From Acidobacteriaceae bacterium (GTDB taxonomy: Bacteria; Acidobacteriota; Terriglobia; Terriglobales; Acidobacteriaceae), in NCBI GenBank assembly GCA_003131635.1, contig PKVZ01000117.1, positions 1 through 36,900 of the forward strand: a stretch of 36,900 bases of DNA, written 5' to 3'. Both the position numbers and the translations under genes were made by a program. This document shows positions 1 to 7,955 of the stretch, one piece after another. Below the pieces are notes generated by a model. The model saw nothing but the letters and a program-made list of their open reading frames with translations, was not told where the DNA came from and made no database searches. Positions within the stretch are counted from its first letter, which is position 1, and each line of letters starts with the position of its first letter.

Positions 1-408
1 CCCCGCTGTGACATCCAACCTTGCCCTCCGCCCAAAATCACTTCATCATGGTCAAAGCACTGACGGTAAATACAGCCAGGTAATGAACGTACCTAAGTCC
101 TTTATCGGACGTATTTTGCCAGTAACTCCTTTGCAAAACGTACTTTGCAGACGCGTTTTTGCGAAACCCGCGCCCAGCAAGGCTTTTCATCGCGGAGGGG
201 GGAGGGGGGGAGGGGGTACTAGACCCAGATCAAAGTGATTGACGCTCCGGCGCAGCCCTCCCCAGCCGACTGCATGCAGATTAATTACAAGGCGGAAATG
301 CGCAGGTGGATCTCGTAGACAGGAACAAGCAGAGAGGATGACGCTAGGGACGAGTAGAAGTCCTGGGCAGGCAATCAACCACTGCGAACTGTAGAGACCA
401 CTGAGAGT
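1..408. other. Intergenic region without a convincing gene
   Basis: This 408-base stretch lies downstream of the TonB-like gene and runs to the left window edge. Short open frames exist, but they have no ribosome binding site and no recognisable protein character. The only visible structure is a G-rich run at about 197-216. I see no tRNA, no clear hairpin followed by a T run and no mobile-element end. The partner gene on the left is outside the window. Confidence 0.6.
197..216 (+). repeat. G-tract run, possible G-quadruplex
   Basis: Three G-runs of 6, 7 and 5 bases are separated by single A residues, giving an almost pure G stretch on the + strand. Such sequence can fold as a G-quadruplex because the longer runs can be split to supply four tracts. 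It lies about 200 bases downstream of the end of the TonB-like gene. Whether it forms or has a role is unknown. Confidence 0.5.
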
Positions 409-2082
409 CTATCGAGGCAGCTTGAAGTTCACCGTAACCTGTGTCTGGATCTCCACCGGATTGCCATCCAGCAGATACGGTTTGTACTTCCACTGCTTCA
501 CCGCATCGGCCGCGGCCCGCGCCAGGTTCGCATCTCCACTCACAATCTTCACCGCGGAAATGTCGCCATTCTTCGAGACCGTTGCCAGCAGTTGCACCGA
601 CCCTTCCACTCGCATGCGCAAAGCACTCGAGGGATACGTAGGCGGCGTCTTCTTAATCAGCAATCCCTGCGAAACTCCCTGCGAAACGCTCAGCCTCTGC
701 AGCACCGGAGCCGGCGCGCTGCTCGAATTACCCAGCAGATCCGGCAGCGTTCCGCCGTTGCCCGCCCCGGCAACCGCTGTGATGTTTAGAGCCGGCGCAT
801 CGCTGGTTAGCGAAGATTTTCCACGCGCAGTTTGCGCCGCGCCTTTCTTCACCACGATGGGTTGCGAAACCTCCGCCGTCGCTGGAGCCTTATTCTCCGC
901 GACAACTGCCGCTGTATTTTTTGGAGAGTCCGTTTCAGCGTTGGTCTTGCCCTTGTGCGTTTCCGCAGCAACCTTCGCAGTCGGCTTCTCCGCCGTGGCC
1001 GAAGATGTTACTTTCGAGGAAATAGCGGGTTCTGGCGCTGTCGCCACCGCACTCGGAGCAGCTTGTTGAGCGGTAGCAGTCGGCACCGGTCGCGCGGCTA
1101 CTGGCGCGGAAGTAGTTACCGCTCCATTCGGATGAGCGAATTGTGTCCACCCGAAATAACCGGCTACTGCGACCACCACCACCGCAGCTACCGCCAGCAC
1201 AGCCTTCTTGCTGCCGCCGCTTGCGGATTTGCTTCCAGCCTCGACCGTACCTCCGAAGGTGAACGAAGGTGCAGGCGACGCACTCGCCTCAACCGCGGAA
1301 CTTTCCAGGCTAACCGCGCCTTTCTCAATCGGAGTTTCCGCTTCCGAAATAACTGTCGAAGGTTTGTCCGGCGCTGCAATGTTCGCCCTTACCTCCCGCG
1401 CCGGAGCCGCCGCACTGGCAGCGCCCGCCGAGGCCACTACCGACAGCCCCGCACTCGATGCTGCTGAAGTTTCCTTAGCGGGTTCTTCGGACTCAGGACT
1501 CGCGCTGAACGCGGACGCGGACGCGGCAAAGCTCGGTGGCGCAACCGGCTTTTGCGGCGGCACGCTGGGCGGAACAAGCGGACTCGCGGCCGAAGCCGAA
1601 GCCGTTGTAGAAACACTCGGGACGAGTACTGGCTTTCCAGGCGCACGCAATGGCGCAGGAGTCGCAGGCTTCGCCGTTGCAGGTGTTGAGGTGGCGCTGA
1701 GTTTCGCGGATTCGTTCTTGCGCAGCAGTCCTCGCGCAACCCGTAACGTACCTTTCGCCTGCTCCACATTAATGGGTTTGGTTAGAACCAGGTTCGCACC
1801 GATCCGAAATGCCTTCGCTACTCCCGCCTGCCCTTCGACCACCGCGACCGCCAGAGCCGATTGGTTGTTCGGGGCGTTGCGTGCGCTCTTAAAAAGCAGC
1901 GTAGCATTCTGCTCGTTGTCGCAATCCACGACGACGGCATCGAAGTGCTCGCCCATCAATTTCTTGACCGCGCCGAAGGGTTCAGTGCAGGAAACTACTT
2001 CGAAGTCCAACTCGCTGAGAACCTGCGTTACGGTGCGAGCCGTCTTCTCATCCGGACAGAAGAGGAGTGCTTGGTAACCCAT
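409..2082 (-). CDS. TonB-family energy transducer with N-terminal receiver-like domain
   Basis: 557 residues in four parts. Residues 1-122 resemble a response-regulator receiver domain: alternating hydrophobic strands, an acidic cluster with D53 and D55 (VVVDCD), and a TKP motif with K102 at the expected place of the conserved Lys-Pro. Residues 125-290 are a low-complexity Ala/Ser/Pro/Glu linker. Residues 293-313 are a single Ala/Val-rich transmembrane segment. After a second Ala/Thr/Pro linker, residues about 472-557 form a TonB C-terminal domain (YPSSALRMRVEGSVQL, then WKYKPYLLDGNPVE). Ordinary TonB proteins transmit the proton-motive force to outer-membrane receptors and have only a short cytoplasmic N-terminus; here the receiver-like part would sit in the cytoplasm. 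No exbB, exbD or receptor gene is nearby. TonB-domain assignment is firm. Phosphorylation of the receiver is inference, and the acidic pocket should be checked. Confidence 0.85.
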   Translation of the reverse strand: MGYQALLFCPDEKTARTVTQVLSELDFEVVSCTEPFGAVKKLMGEHFDAVVVDCDNEQNATLLFKSARNAPNNQSALAVAVVEGQAGVAKAFRIGANLVLTKPINVEQAKGTLRVARGLLRKNESAKLSATSTPATAKPATPAPLRAPGKPVLVPSVSTTASASAASPLVPPSVPPQKPVAPPSFAASASAFSASPESEEPAKETSAASSAGLSVVASAGAASAAAPAREVRANIAAPDKPSTVISEAETPIEKGAVSLESSAVEASASPAPSFTFGGTVEAGSKSASGGSKKAVLAVAAVVVVAVAGYFGWTQFAHPNGAVTTSAPVAARPVPTATAQQAAPSAVATAPEPAISSKVTSSATAEKPTAKVAAETHKGKTNAETDSPKNTAAVVAENKAPATAEVSQPIVVKKGAAQTARGKSSLTSDAPALNITAVAGAGNGGTLPDLLGNSSSAPAPVLQRLSVSQGVSQGLLIKKTPPTYPSSALRMRVEGSVQLLATVSKNGDISAVKIVSGDANLARAAADAVKQWKYKPYLLDGNPVEIQTQVTVNFKLPR

Positions 2083-2218
2083 ATTGATTTCATCGTAGGT
2101 ACACCGGTAAGCCGCATCAAGTTACGGTGGTAATTGCGCTTAGGCTGCTTTTGCCTTGCCAGACGGCGCTTTCGGGGCTTCGGACATCTCGCGGTGGTCA
2201 CGCATACAATACCCTGTC

Positions 2219-2818
2219 ATGCGCCTCCCACTCTGGCTCAAAGTTGTTTGGACCGTGTGCGTAATCGTCTGGATACCTTTGTACTGGCGGCAGTATGGCC
2301 CGCAGAATTTTCTATTCTTCTGCGATCTCGGCAATCTGTTTATCGCTGCCGGTCTCTGGCTGGAAAGTGCGCTGATATTTTCCTGGCAGGCCTGCGGGCT
2401 GCTGCTGTTCCAGACTCTATTCACCATTGATCTGGCAGGCACACTTGTCAGCCATCGACATTTGATCGGGGGTACCGAATACATGTTCGATCCTCATGTT
2501 CCGCTGTCGATTCGATTGCTGAGCTTGTTCCACGTCGTGACGCCGCCATTGCTGCTGTGGGCGGTCAGTCGTTTAGGCTACGACCGGCGAGGGTGGAAAT
2601 TTCAGACGCTGACCGCGTGGACCGTAGTTCCAATCAATTATTTCTGGCGTCCGCAATACGATGTGAATTGGGCTCGTGGACCTTTCTTTCGCGAACAGCA
2701 CGCGGTGCCTGGATTTTTATATCTGGCGATGTACCTAATCATTGTTCCCGCCGTGATTTACTATCCGACACACCGCTACCTTCTTTGGTTTGCCGCACGA
2801 CGGAGAATTAAAGTCTAA
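2219..2818 (+). CDS. Multi-pass membrane protein of unknown function
   Basis: 199 residues from the ATG at 2219. The reading frame extends further upstream, but the upstream residues are polar and unlike a membrane leader, whereas MRLPLWLKVVW begins directly with a hydrophobic helix. About five hydrophobic segments are visible, at roughly residues 7-22, 28-48, 54-72, 100-118 and 165-185. A Trp/Asn-rich stretch (DVNWARGPFFREQH) lies before the last segment and a basic tail (ARRRIKV) closes the protein. I recognise no enzyme or transporter motif. It is divergent from the TonB-like gene, and its stop overlaps the stop of the convergent MscS gene by a few bases. It is a real gene by composition; function unknown. 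Confidence 0.75.
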   Translation: MRLPLWLKVVWTVCVIVWIPLYWRQYGPQNFLFFCDLGNLFIAAGLWLESALIFSWQACGLLLFQTLFTIDLAGTLVSHRHLIGGTEYMFDPHVPLSIRLLSLFHVVTPPLLLWAVSRLGYDRRGWKFQTLTAWTVVPINYFWRPQYDVNWARGPFFREQHAVPGFLYLAMYLIIVPAVIYYPTHRYLLWFAARRRIKV

Positions 2819-4605
2819 TCGTCTTTCCTGGCATTCTTTCCGTCACCTTGCTGCCGGTTACGCAGTGCCGATTCCAAACGCGCGCGATCGGTCGAGACGC
2901 GGTTGGAGGCAACGTCTTCATCGGTAGTGGCTGGCGAAGACTGTTGTTTTCGTTGAGGCGACTCGGTTTCTCTCCTGCTCTCAGCCTCGCTTTTCTGTTG
3001 AGGAGGGGCGGGATCCGGGCTCAGATATAGCGTCTGCGATGAGGATGCGAGACTGGCTCCGGAGTCCTCTATCAGGTTCATGATGTGCAGCAACACGTCT
3101 TCCCGCACGGCTGCGAATTCGTTGAAATCCCGGGTCAATATGTAACAAACCAACTCCACATTAAGAGCGCTGGCGGTAAGTTCAATTAACCGCACGCGAA
3201 TCGAATTGCTCTCGATCTTGGGATTGCCGCTCAGCACGCGGCGTATTTCGGAAAGCACGGCACTGACATGTTCCTGTGACGTGTCCGTGTGCAGGCCCAG
3301 GACAGTTTTGAAAAGCATCTTGTCGCGGCGGCTCAGATTCTCCACGTTGATGGTCGCCACGGTGCCGTTGGGAATGGCTAACAGCGTTCTTTCTTCGGTG
3401 CGCACGCGAGTGGAGCGAAGGCCAATATCCTCGACTGTTCCCGTGCGGTCGCCGAACTTGCAAACGTCCCCCACGCGAATTACTTCATCGCCCAACACCG
3501 CAACGCCGCCGAATAAATTCGCGATGGTCTGCTGCGCGCCAAAGCCAATGGCCAGAGTTCCAATGCCCACGCCGGCCAGAGCTGTCGTCAGGTTGAAACC
3601 CAGCACACCAAGGACGAAAAACAGCGCCATCACGAAAATGAAAGCCTTGATCAGGCGTTCGCCCAACAGCATCAGCGAACCCGTGCCTCCGTGGCCACGG
3701 GCCAGCGCCTGATTTCGCACGCTCTGCAAAAACCAGCGAACTATCCGCCACAGAATCCAGTTGGCCCCGATAATGACCGCGACCTCAACGAACTGGAAAT
3801 AATAGTGGCGCTGGAGCAGGGGCATGCCCAGGTAGCGCGCGAGCATCCGGTGAATGATCGTACCGGCGAGAAGCCATGCCGGCCCGGATACTGAGCGCGC
3901 TGCCAGTTCGGCATGGCCATGCCGCTGAGCCCACCATCCCACGGGGATTTGCAGCACCACTAAGATCAGCCAGCCAGCCCCCGCCGCCACTGGAATCAGC
4001 AGCACCAGAGCCAGCCACTGCCACAAAGGCATCCCAGCCGGCTGATACTTCACCATCCATTGCGGCAATCGTGATTCCACTTTCCGCGCGCTGACCTGAT
4101 CGTAGAGTTCGGGGAGTTTCGCGAGAGTATCGGAAGAGATCAGCCAGATTTTCCCCGCGCTGGAATCGGAAACTCGAACCAGTTCCAGATTAGCTTCCAC
4201 ATCGCCGGACGATATGGTTCCCAGCCTCTGCCGGCCCGCGGGCACACCTTCGCTTTCCTGCGGTTCGCCCTCTGCCTGCTTGCTCCCCAGAGTGCCGGAA
4301 TACGCGCGGTCCATTACTTCTTTCAGATCCTCCGCCGCGGTCGCGCCTTCCGCCTGTCGCCGTGAGGCGCTCATCTGCAGATATTGAGCGGCGACGCTGT
4401 AGTTGCCTTTTTCCGCCTGCTGCAGAAATCCGAAAACCGTGCCGTATGGCGTGTCGCGGCCCAGCGGGTCGGAAGAGGTTTTCGCAGAAGCGCTCGCGGG
4501 TGCTGGTGACTGCAGCAGAGCACCCAGCGCGCCCTGGGCGGAGAGTGGCAGGCAGACCGCCAGAGTTACGGTGAGAAAGGCAATACCTTTGAAAAAAGTA
4601 GACAT
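2815..4605 (-). CDS. MscS-family mechanosensitive ion channel
   Basis: 596 residues when started at the ATG at 4605, which opens with a signal-like hydrophobic stretch (residues 7-24, ending near LSAQG). A longer in-frame start at 4662 would overlap lpdA and add a non-hydrophobic leader, so I prefer 4605. After a periplasmic-type domain (about 45-185) come several membrane helices (about 193-220, 238-258, 268-290 and 317-370). The last carries the MscS pore signature (GFGAQQTIANLFGG), followed by the beta domain (VGDVCKFGDRTGTVEDIGLRSTRVRT and the IPNG motif). The tail from about 530 is rich in Pro, Gln, Ser and charged residues. Such channels release solutes on hypo-osmotic shock. The gene starts 16 bases after lpdA and is probably cotranscribed with the pyruvate dehydrogenase genes. 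Confidence 0.9.
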   Translation of the reverse strand: MSTFFKGIAFLTVTLAVCLPLSAQGALGALLQSPAPASASAKTSSDPLGRDTPYGTVFGFLQQAEKGNYSVAAQYLQMSASRRQAEGATAAEDLKEVMDRAYSGTLGSKQAEGEPQESEGVPAGRQRLGTISSGDVEANLELVRVSDSSAGKIWLISSDTLAKLPELYDQVSARKVESRLPQWMVKYQPAGMPLWQWLALVLLIPVAAGAGWLILVVLQIPVGWWAQRHGHAELAARSVSGPAWLLAGTIIHRMLARYLGMPLLQRHYYFQFVEVAVIIGANWILWRIVRWFLQSVRNQALARGHGGTGSLMLLGERLIKAFIFVMALFFVLGVLGFNLTTALAGVGIGTLAIGFGAQQTIANLFGGVAVLGDEVIRVGDVCKFGDRTGTVEDIGLRSTRVRTEERTLLAIPNGTVATINVENLSRRDKMLFKTVLGLHTDTSQEHVSAVLSEIRRVLSGNPKIESNSIRVRLIELTASALNVELVCYILTRDFNEFAAVREDVLLHIMNLIEDSGASLASSSQTLYLSPDPAPPQQKSEAESRRETESPQRKQQSSPATTDEDVASNRVSTDRARLESALRNRQQGDGKNARKDD

Positions 4606-4621
4606 GGTTTGCTTCCCCAGA

Positions 4622-6088
4622 TTACGCGCGCTTGGGGCGGAACACATGCGTGCTGGTGCCAAAAAAAACTTCCGCGGACTCCATCACGGTTTCAGACAAT
4701 GTGGGATGCGGATGGATGGTCATGGCTACATCGCTGGCGAGCGCCGCCATCTCGATGGCCAGCACGCCTTCGGCAATCAGTTCGCCGGCGCCGGCTCCGA
4801 CAATGCCCACGCCGAGAACGCGCTCGGTGTGCGGATCAACCAGCAGTTTCGTCACTCCTTCCGGACGGTCGAGTGTAATCGCGCGGCCGGAGGCGCCCCA
4901 GGGAAATTTCGCAACCTTGACTTCGCGTTTTTCTTTTTCCGCCTGAGTTTCGGTGAGACCGCACCAGGCAACTTCCGGATCGGTGAATACCACCGCGGGA
5001 ATCGCGTTAGGTTCGAATGCGACCTTGTGCCCAGCGATGGCCTCGACGGCAACCCGTCCTTCATGCGAAGCCTTGTGCGCCAGCATGGGTTCGCCAACCA
5101 CGTCGCCAATGGCATAAATGGAGGGATCGGCGGTTTGCAATTGCTTGTTCACCTCGATAAACCCGCGCGAGTTCACGCGCACTTGCGTTTTCTCAAGCCC
5201 GGGGATTTCGGAGTTTGGCTTGCGTCCCACGGAAACGAGAACGCGATCAAAAACTTTGTCGCGATCTTTTTCCTGTACTGCAGCGCCTTCGAACGAAGCA
5301 CGAATTCCGGAGCCTTCTTCTTTCAGCGAGGCGACCGTGGTGTTCAGCAGAATTGTCTCGAACATCTTCTCCAAACGTTTGTGTAGCGGAAGAACCAGAT
5401 CGCGATCCGCACCGGGAAGCAGGCCGGGCAACATCTCAACCACGGTGACGCGCGTTCCGAGAGCGGCATACACCGAACCGAGTTCCAGGCCAATGTATCC
5501 GCCGCCCACCACCAGAAGGCTGCCGGGAATGTCTTCGAGATTGAGGGCGCCGGTCGAATCCATCATGCACGGTGAATCCAGCTTCAGAGCTGGAATGATG
5601 GCAGGACGCGAGCCGGTAGCGATAATGACGCGGTCAAAGCTGAGGTCGACCTGGGTGGAATCCGCTTTAGTAATCCGCAGCGTCGTGGAACTCTCGAATG
5701 CGGCGCGGCCCTGGATGTATTCCACGTGACGCTGTTTGGAAAGTTGTCCCAGGCCCCCTGTGAGTTTCTTCACTACGCTTTCTTTCCAATTGCGCAGGCG
5801 CGCGAGGTCGATCTTCGGCGCAGGAAAGTCGATTCCCCAATTCCTGGCCTGCCGAGATTCTTCAATCAGTTTGGCGACGTGCAACAGCGCTTTGGAAGGA
5901 ATGCAGCCGCGGTAGAGACACACGCCGCCGGGATTCAGTTCGGGGTCGATGAGCGTAACTTGCATACCGAGATCAGCGGCCAGGAATGCGGCGGCGTAGC
6001 CGCCTGGTCCGCCGCCGATTACGGCGATGTGCAACCGCTTAATTCCTTCGGGAGTGGCTTCCGGCGTTTGGTTGAGAGGTTCGTTCAT
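4622..6088 (-). CDS. lpdA: Dihydrolipoamide dehydrogenase (E3)
   Basis: 488 residues. It reoxidises dihydrolipoyl groups of the E2 subunit using FAD and passes electrons to NAD+. The FAD-binding glycine motif GGGPGG lies at 25-30. The redox-active disulfide is C57-C62 in [14 protein letters not shown] second nucleotide-binding motif ([10 protein letters not shown]) lies in the middle. The C-terminal active-site His-Glu motif reads HPHPTLSE. Length matches the family (about 470 residues) with a short polar N-terminal extension. The start lies 32 bases after the aceF stop, giving the order aceE-aceF-lpdA. This makes it the dedicated E3 of the pyruvate dehydrogenase complex, though it may also serve 2-oxoglutarate dehydrogenase or glycine cleavage. 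Confidence 0.95.
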   Translation of the reverse strand: MNEPLNQTPEATPEGIKRLHIAVIGGGPGGYAAAFLAADLGMQVTLIDPELNPGGVCLYRGCIPSKALLHVAKLIEESRQARNWGIDFPAPKIDLARLRNWKESVVKKLTGGLGQLSKQRHVEYIQGRAAFESSTTLRITKADSTQVDLSFDRVIIATGSRPAIIPALKLDSPCMMDSTGALNLEDIPGSLLVVGGGYIGLELGSVYAALGTRVTVVEMLPGLLPGADRDLVLPLHKRLEKMFETILLNTTVASLKEEGSGIRASFEGAAVQEKDRDKVFDRVLVSVGRKPNSEIPGLEKTQVRVNSRGFIEVNKQLQTADPSIYAIGDVVGEPMLAHKASHEGRVAVEAIAGHKVAFEPNAIPAVVFTDPEVAWCGLTETQAEKEKREVKVAKFPWGASGRAITLDRPEGVTKLLVDPHTERVLGVGIVGAGAGELIAEGVLAIEMAALASDVAMTIHPHPTLSETVMESAEVFFGTSTHVFRPKRA

Positions 6089-6120
6089 GAGGTGACTTTC
6101 GTTGGGTTCGCTCGCCGAAG

Positions 6121-7923
6121 TTAGCCTTGAACCGAGAGCAAAAACGGCTGCTCAAAGGCTTCCGCGATCCAGCGCAGAAAACGTGCGGCGTCCGCGCCAT
6201 CAATCAGGCGATGATCGTAGGAAAGCGAAAGCGGGAGGATGAGCCGTGGTTCAAACTTTCCGCCAATCCACTCCGGCTCCATCCGCGAACGCGAAAGCCC
6301 AAGGATGGCGACTTCAGGATGATTCACGATGGGGGTGAATGCCGTGCCGCCGATGCCGCCGAGGTTGGTGATGGTGAAAGTGCCGCCCTCCATATCAGCG
6401 ACGGTAATTTTCTTATCCCGCGCTTTCTGCGAAAGCTGCGACAGTTCGACCGCCAGTTCGACGATATTTTTCTTGTCCACGTCGCGGATTACCGGAACCA
6501 GCAAGCCCCGATCGGTATCCGCCGCTACTCCGATATTAATGTACTGTTTGTAAACGATTTCCTCTTTCGCCATATCGATGGTGGCGTTGAATTGAGGGAA
6601 GACTTTCAGCGCCGCGGCGCAAACTTTCAGTGCAATCGCGGTCACCGTCATCTTGCCGCCGGCCTGTTCGGCCTTGGGAGCGAAGCGCGCCCGCAACTGC
6701 TCGAGCTCGGTGATGTCGGCGCGATCATGTTGCGTGACGTGCGGAATCGTGTTCCATGATTCCGCCAGATGTTCCGCCGTCTTGCGGCGAACTCCGCGCA
6801 TGGAAACGCGCTCGATCTTTCCCCACTTGGCGAAATCGGGAAGCTTCGGTTCGATGAAGTGTCCGGCGCGAGGCGGAGCCTGCGCGGCGGTGGCAAGGGC
6901 GGTCAGAGCTGCCTTGGCATGGGCTTTGACATCGTCCTCACTGATGCGTCCGCCCGGCCCTGTGCCTTTGACTTCATAAATGTCGACCCCGAGTTCGCGG
7001 GCGAGCCGGCGCGTGTGCGGAGCCGCGGGCACCGGTTCGCGGTGTTCCGTTCCGGCGACCTTGCCGAGTTGCACCGGCATGGAGAACGCAGCCGGACGCG
7101 GTTGTGGCTGATCGGGCGGCAGAGCCTGTTCCTCGGTTTTACCTTCGGCGCGAATTGCGGCCTGGAATGCGAGGCGCGCGCCATGCTGTCCAGAGACGTG
7201 TTCGACAGGACGGTTTTGGGGACGCACGGTTCCGGATGGCGAAGGCACCGCACCTTGCAGCGTGAAAATTAACTGCCCAACTTTGATCTTCTCGCCTTCT
7301 TTCACCTTCACTTCATTCACAATGCCGCTGACGGACGACGGAACTTCGACGACGGCTTTATCGGTTTCGAGTTCCATGACCGGCTGGCCTTCGGAAACCT
7401 TGGCGCCGGGTGAAATCATCAAGCGCACGAGGTCGCCTTGTGAAATGTTTTCTCCGAGTTCCTGCAGGCGGAATTCGCCGGCGGCCGGGGTGTCGGTGGA
7501 TCGCGTTCGTTGCCGAGTGGGCTGAGATGCGGAGGGTGATTGCGCAACGGGTTCCGCTTTTAAGGATTGTGTGGCAGCCGCATCGGCGGATGTGGGCTGC
7601 TCCCGTTGCGGCGTGGGTGTAGCTTCCTGTTCGGGATCTTTTTGCCGCGGAGTTTCGCGCGCTGCCGCGGCGGATGTTCCTTTGTTGTCCGCAGTGAAAA
7701 CTATCTGGCCAACCTTGATCTTGTCGCCTTCTTTAACCAGAATTTCCTTCACGGTGCCGCTCACTGACGAAGGCACTTCCACGACTGCCTTATCGGTTTC
7801 GAGTTCCATGACCGCCTGGCCCTCGTTGACCGTCGCACCGGGCGCAATCATAAGGCGCACCAAGTCGCCCTGTTCAATATTTTCACCGAGTGCGGGAAGT
7901 TTGAATTCGATCACTGATTCCAT
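6121..7923 (-). CDS. aceF: Pyruvate dehydrogenase E2 (dihydrolipoamide acetyltransferase)
   Basis: 600 residues from the ATG at 7923. An upstream in-frame TTG at 7959 would overlap the aceE stop, but the lipoyl domain begins right after the ATG ([10 protein letters not shown]), so I prefer the ATG. There are two lipoyl domains, residues about 3-78 and 149-224, each with the lipoylation motif ETDKA (K45 and K189). The linkers are Pro/Ala/Gln-rich. The peripheral subunit-binding domain is near 300-337 ([20 protein letters not shown]). The acyltransferase domain fills the rest and ends with the catalytic [11 protein letters not shown] motif. It transfers acetyl groups from E1 to CoA. Spacing to aceE and lpdA is 32 bases on each side. 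The two lipoyl domains are closely alike, suggesting internal duplication. Confidence 0.95.
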   Translation of the reverse strand: MESVIEFKLPALGENIEQGDLVRLMIAPGATVNEGQAVMELETDKAVVEVPSSVSGTVKEILVKEGDKIKVGQIVFTADNKGTSAAAARETPRQKDPEQEATPTPQREQPTSADAAATQSLKAEPVAQSPSASQPTRQRTRSTDTPAAGEFRLQELGENISQGDLVRLMISPGAKVSEGQPVMELETDKAVVEVPSSVSGIVNEVKVKEGEKIKVGQLIFTLQGAVPSPSGTVRPQNRPVEHVSGQHGARLAFQAAIRAEGKTEEQALPPDQPQPRPAAFSMPVQLGKVAGTEHREPVPAAPHTRRLARELGVDIYEVKGTGPGGRISEDDVKAHAKAALTALATAAQAPPRAGHFIEPKLPDFAKWGKIERVSMRGVRRKTAEHLAESWNTIPHVTQHDRADITELEQLRARFAPKAEQAGGKMTVTAIALKVCAAALKVFPQFNATIDMAKEEIVYKQYINIGVAADTDRGLLVPVIRDVDKKNIVELAVELSQLSQKARDKKITVADMEGGTFTITNLGGIGGTAFTPIVNHPEVAILGLSRSRMEPEWIGGKFEPRLILPLSLSYDHRLIDGADAARFLRWIAEAFEQPFLLSVQG

Positions 7924-7955
7924 TCCTTGCCTGTTTTCGGTTCGCGCCGCGGAGT

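Noticed and set aside
8..238. A short open frame on the + strand at the left edge
   Set aside because: It runs through the G-tract, has no ribosome binding site and no recognisable composition.
4403..5386. A 327-residue + strand frame opposite the channel and lpdA genes
   Set aside because: It is antisense to lpdA with its clear FAD and redox motifs; high-GC codon bias creates long shadow frames.
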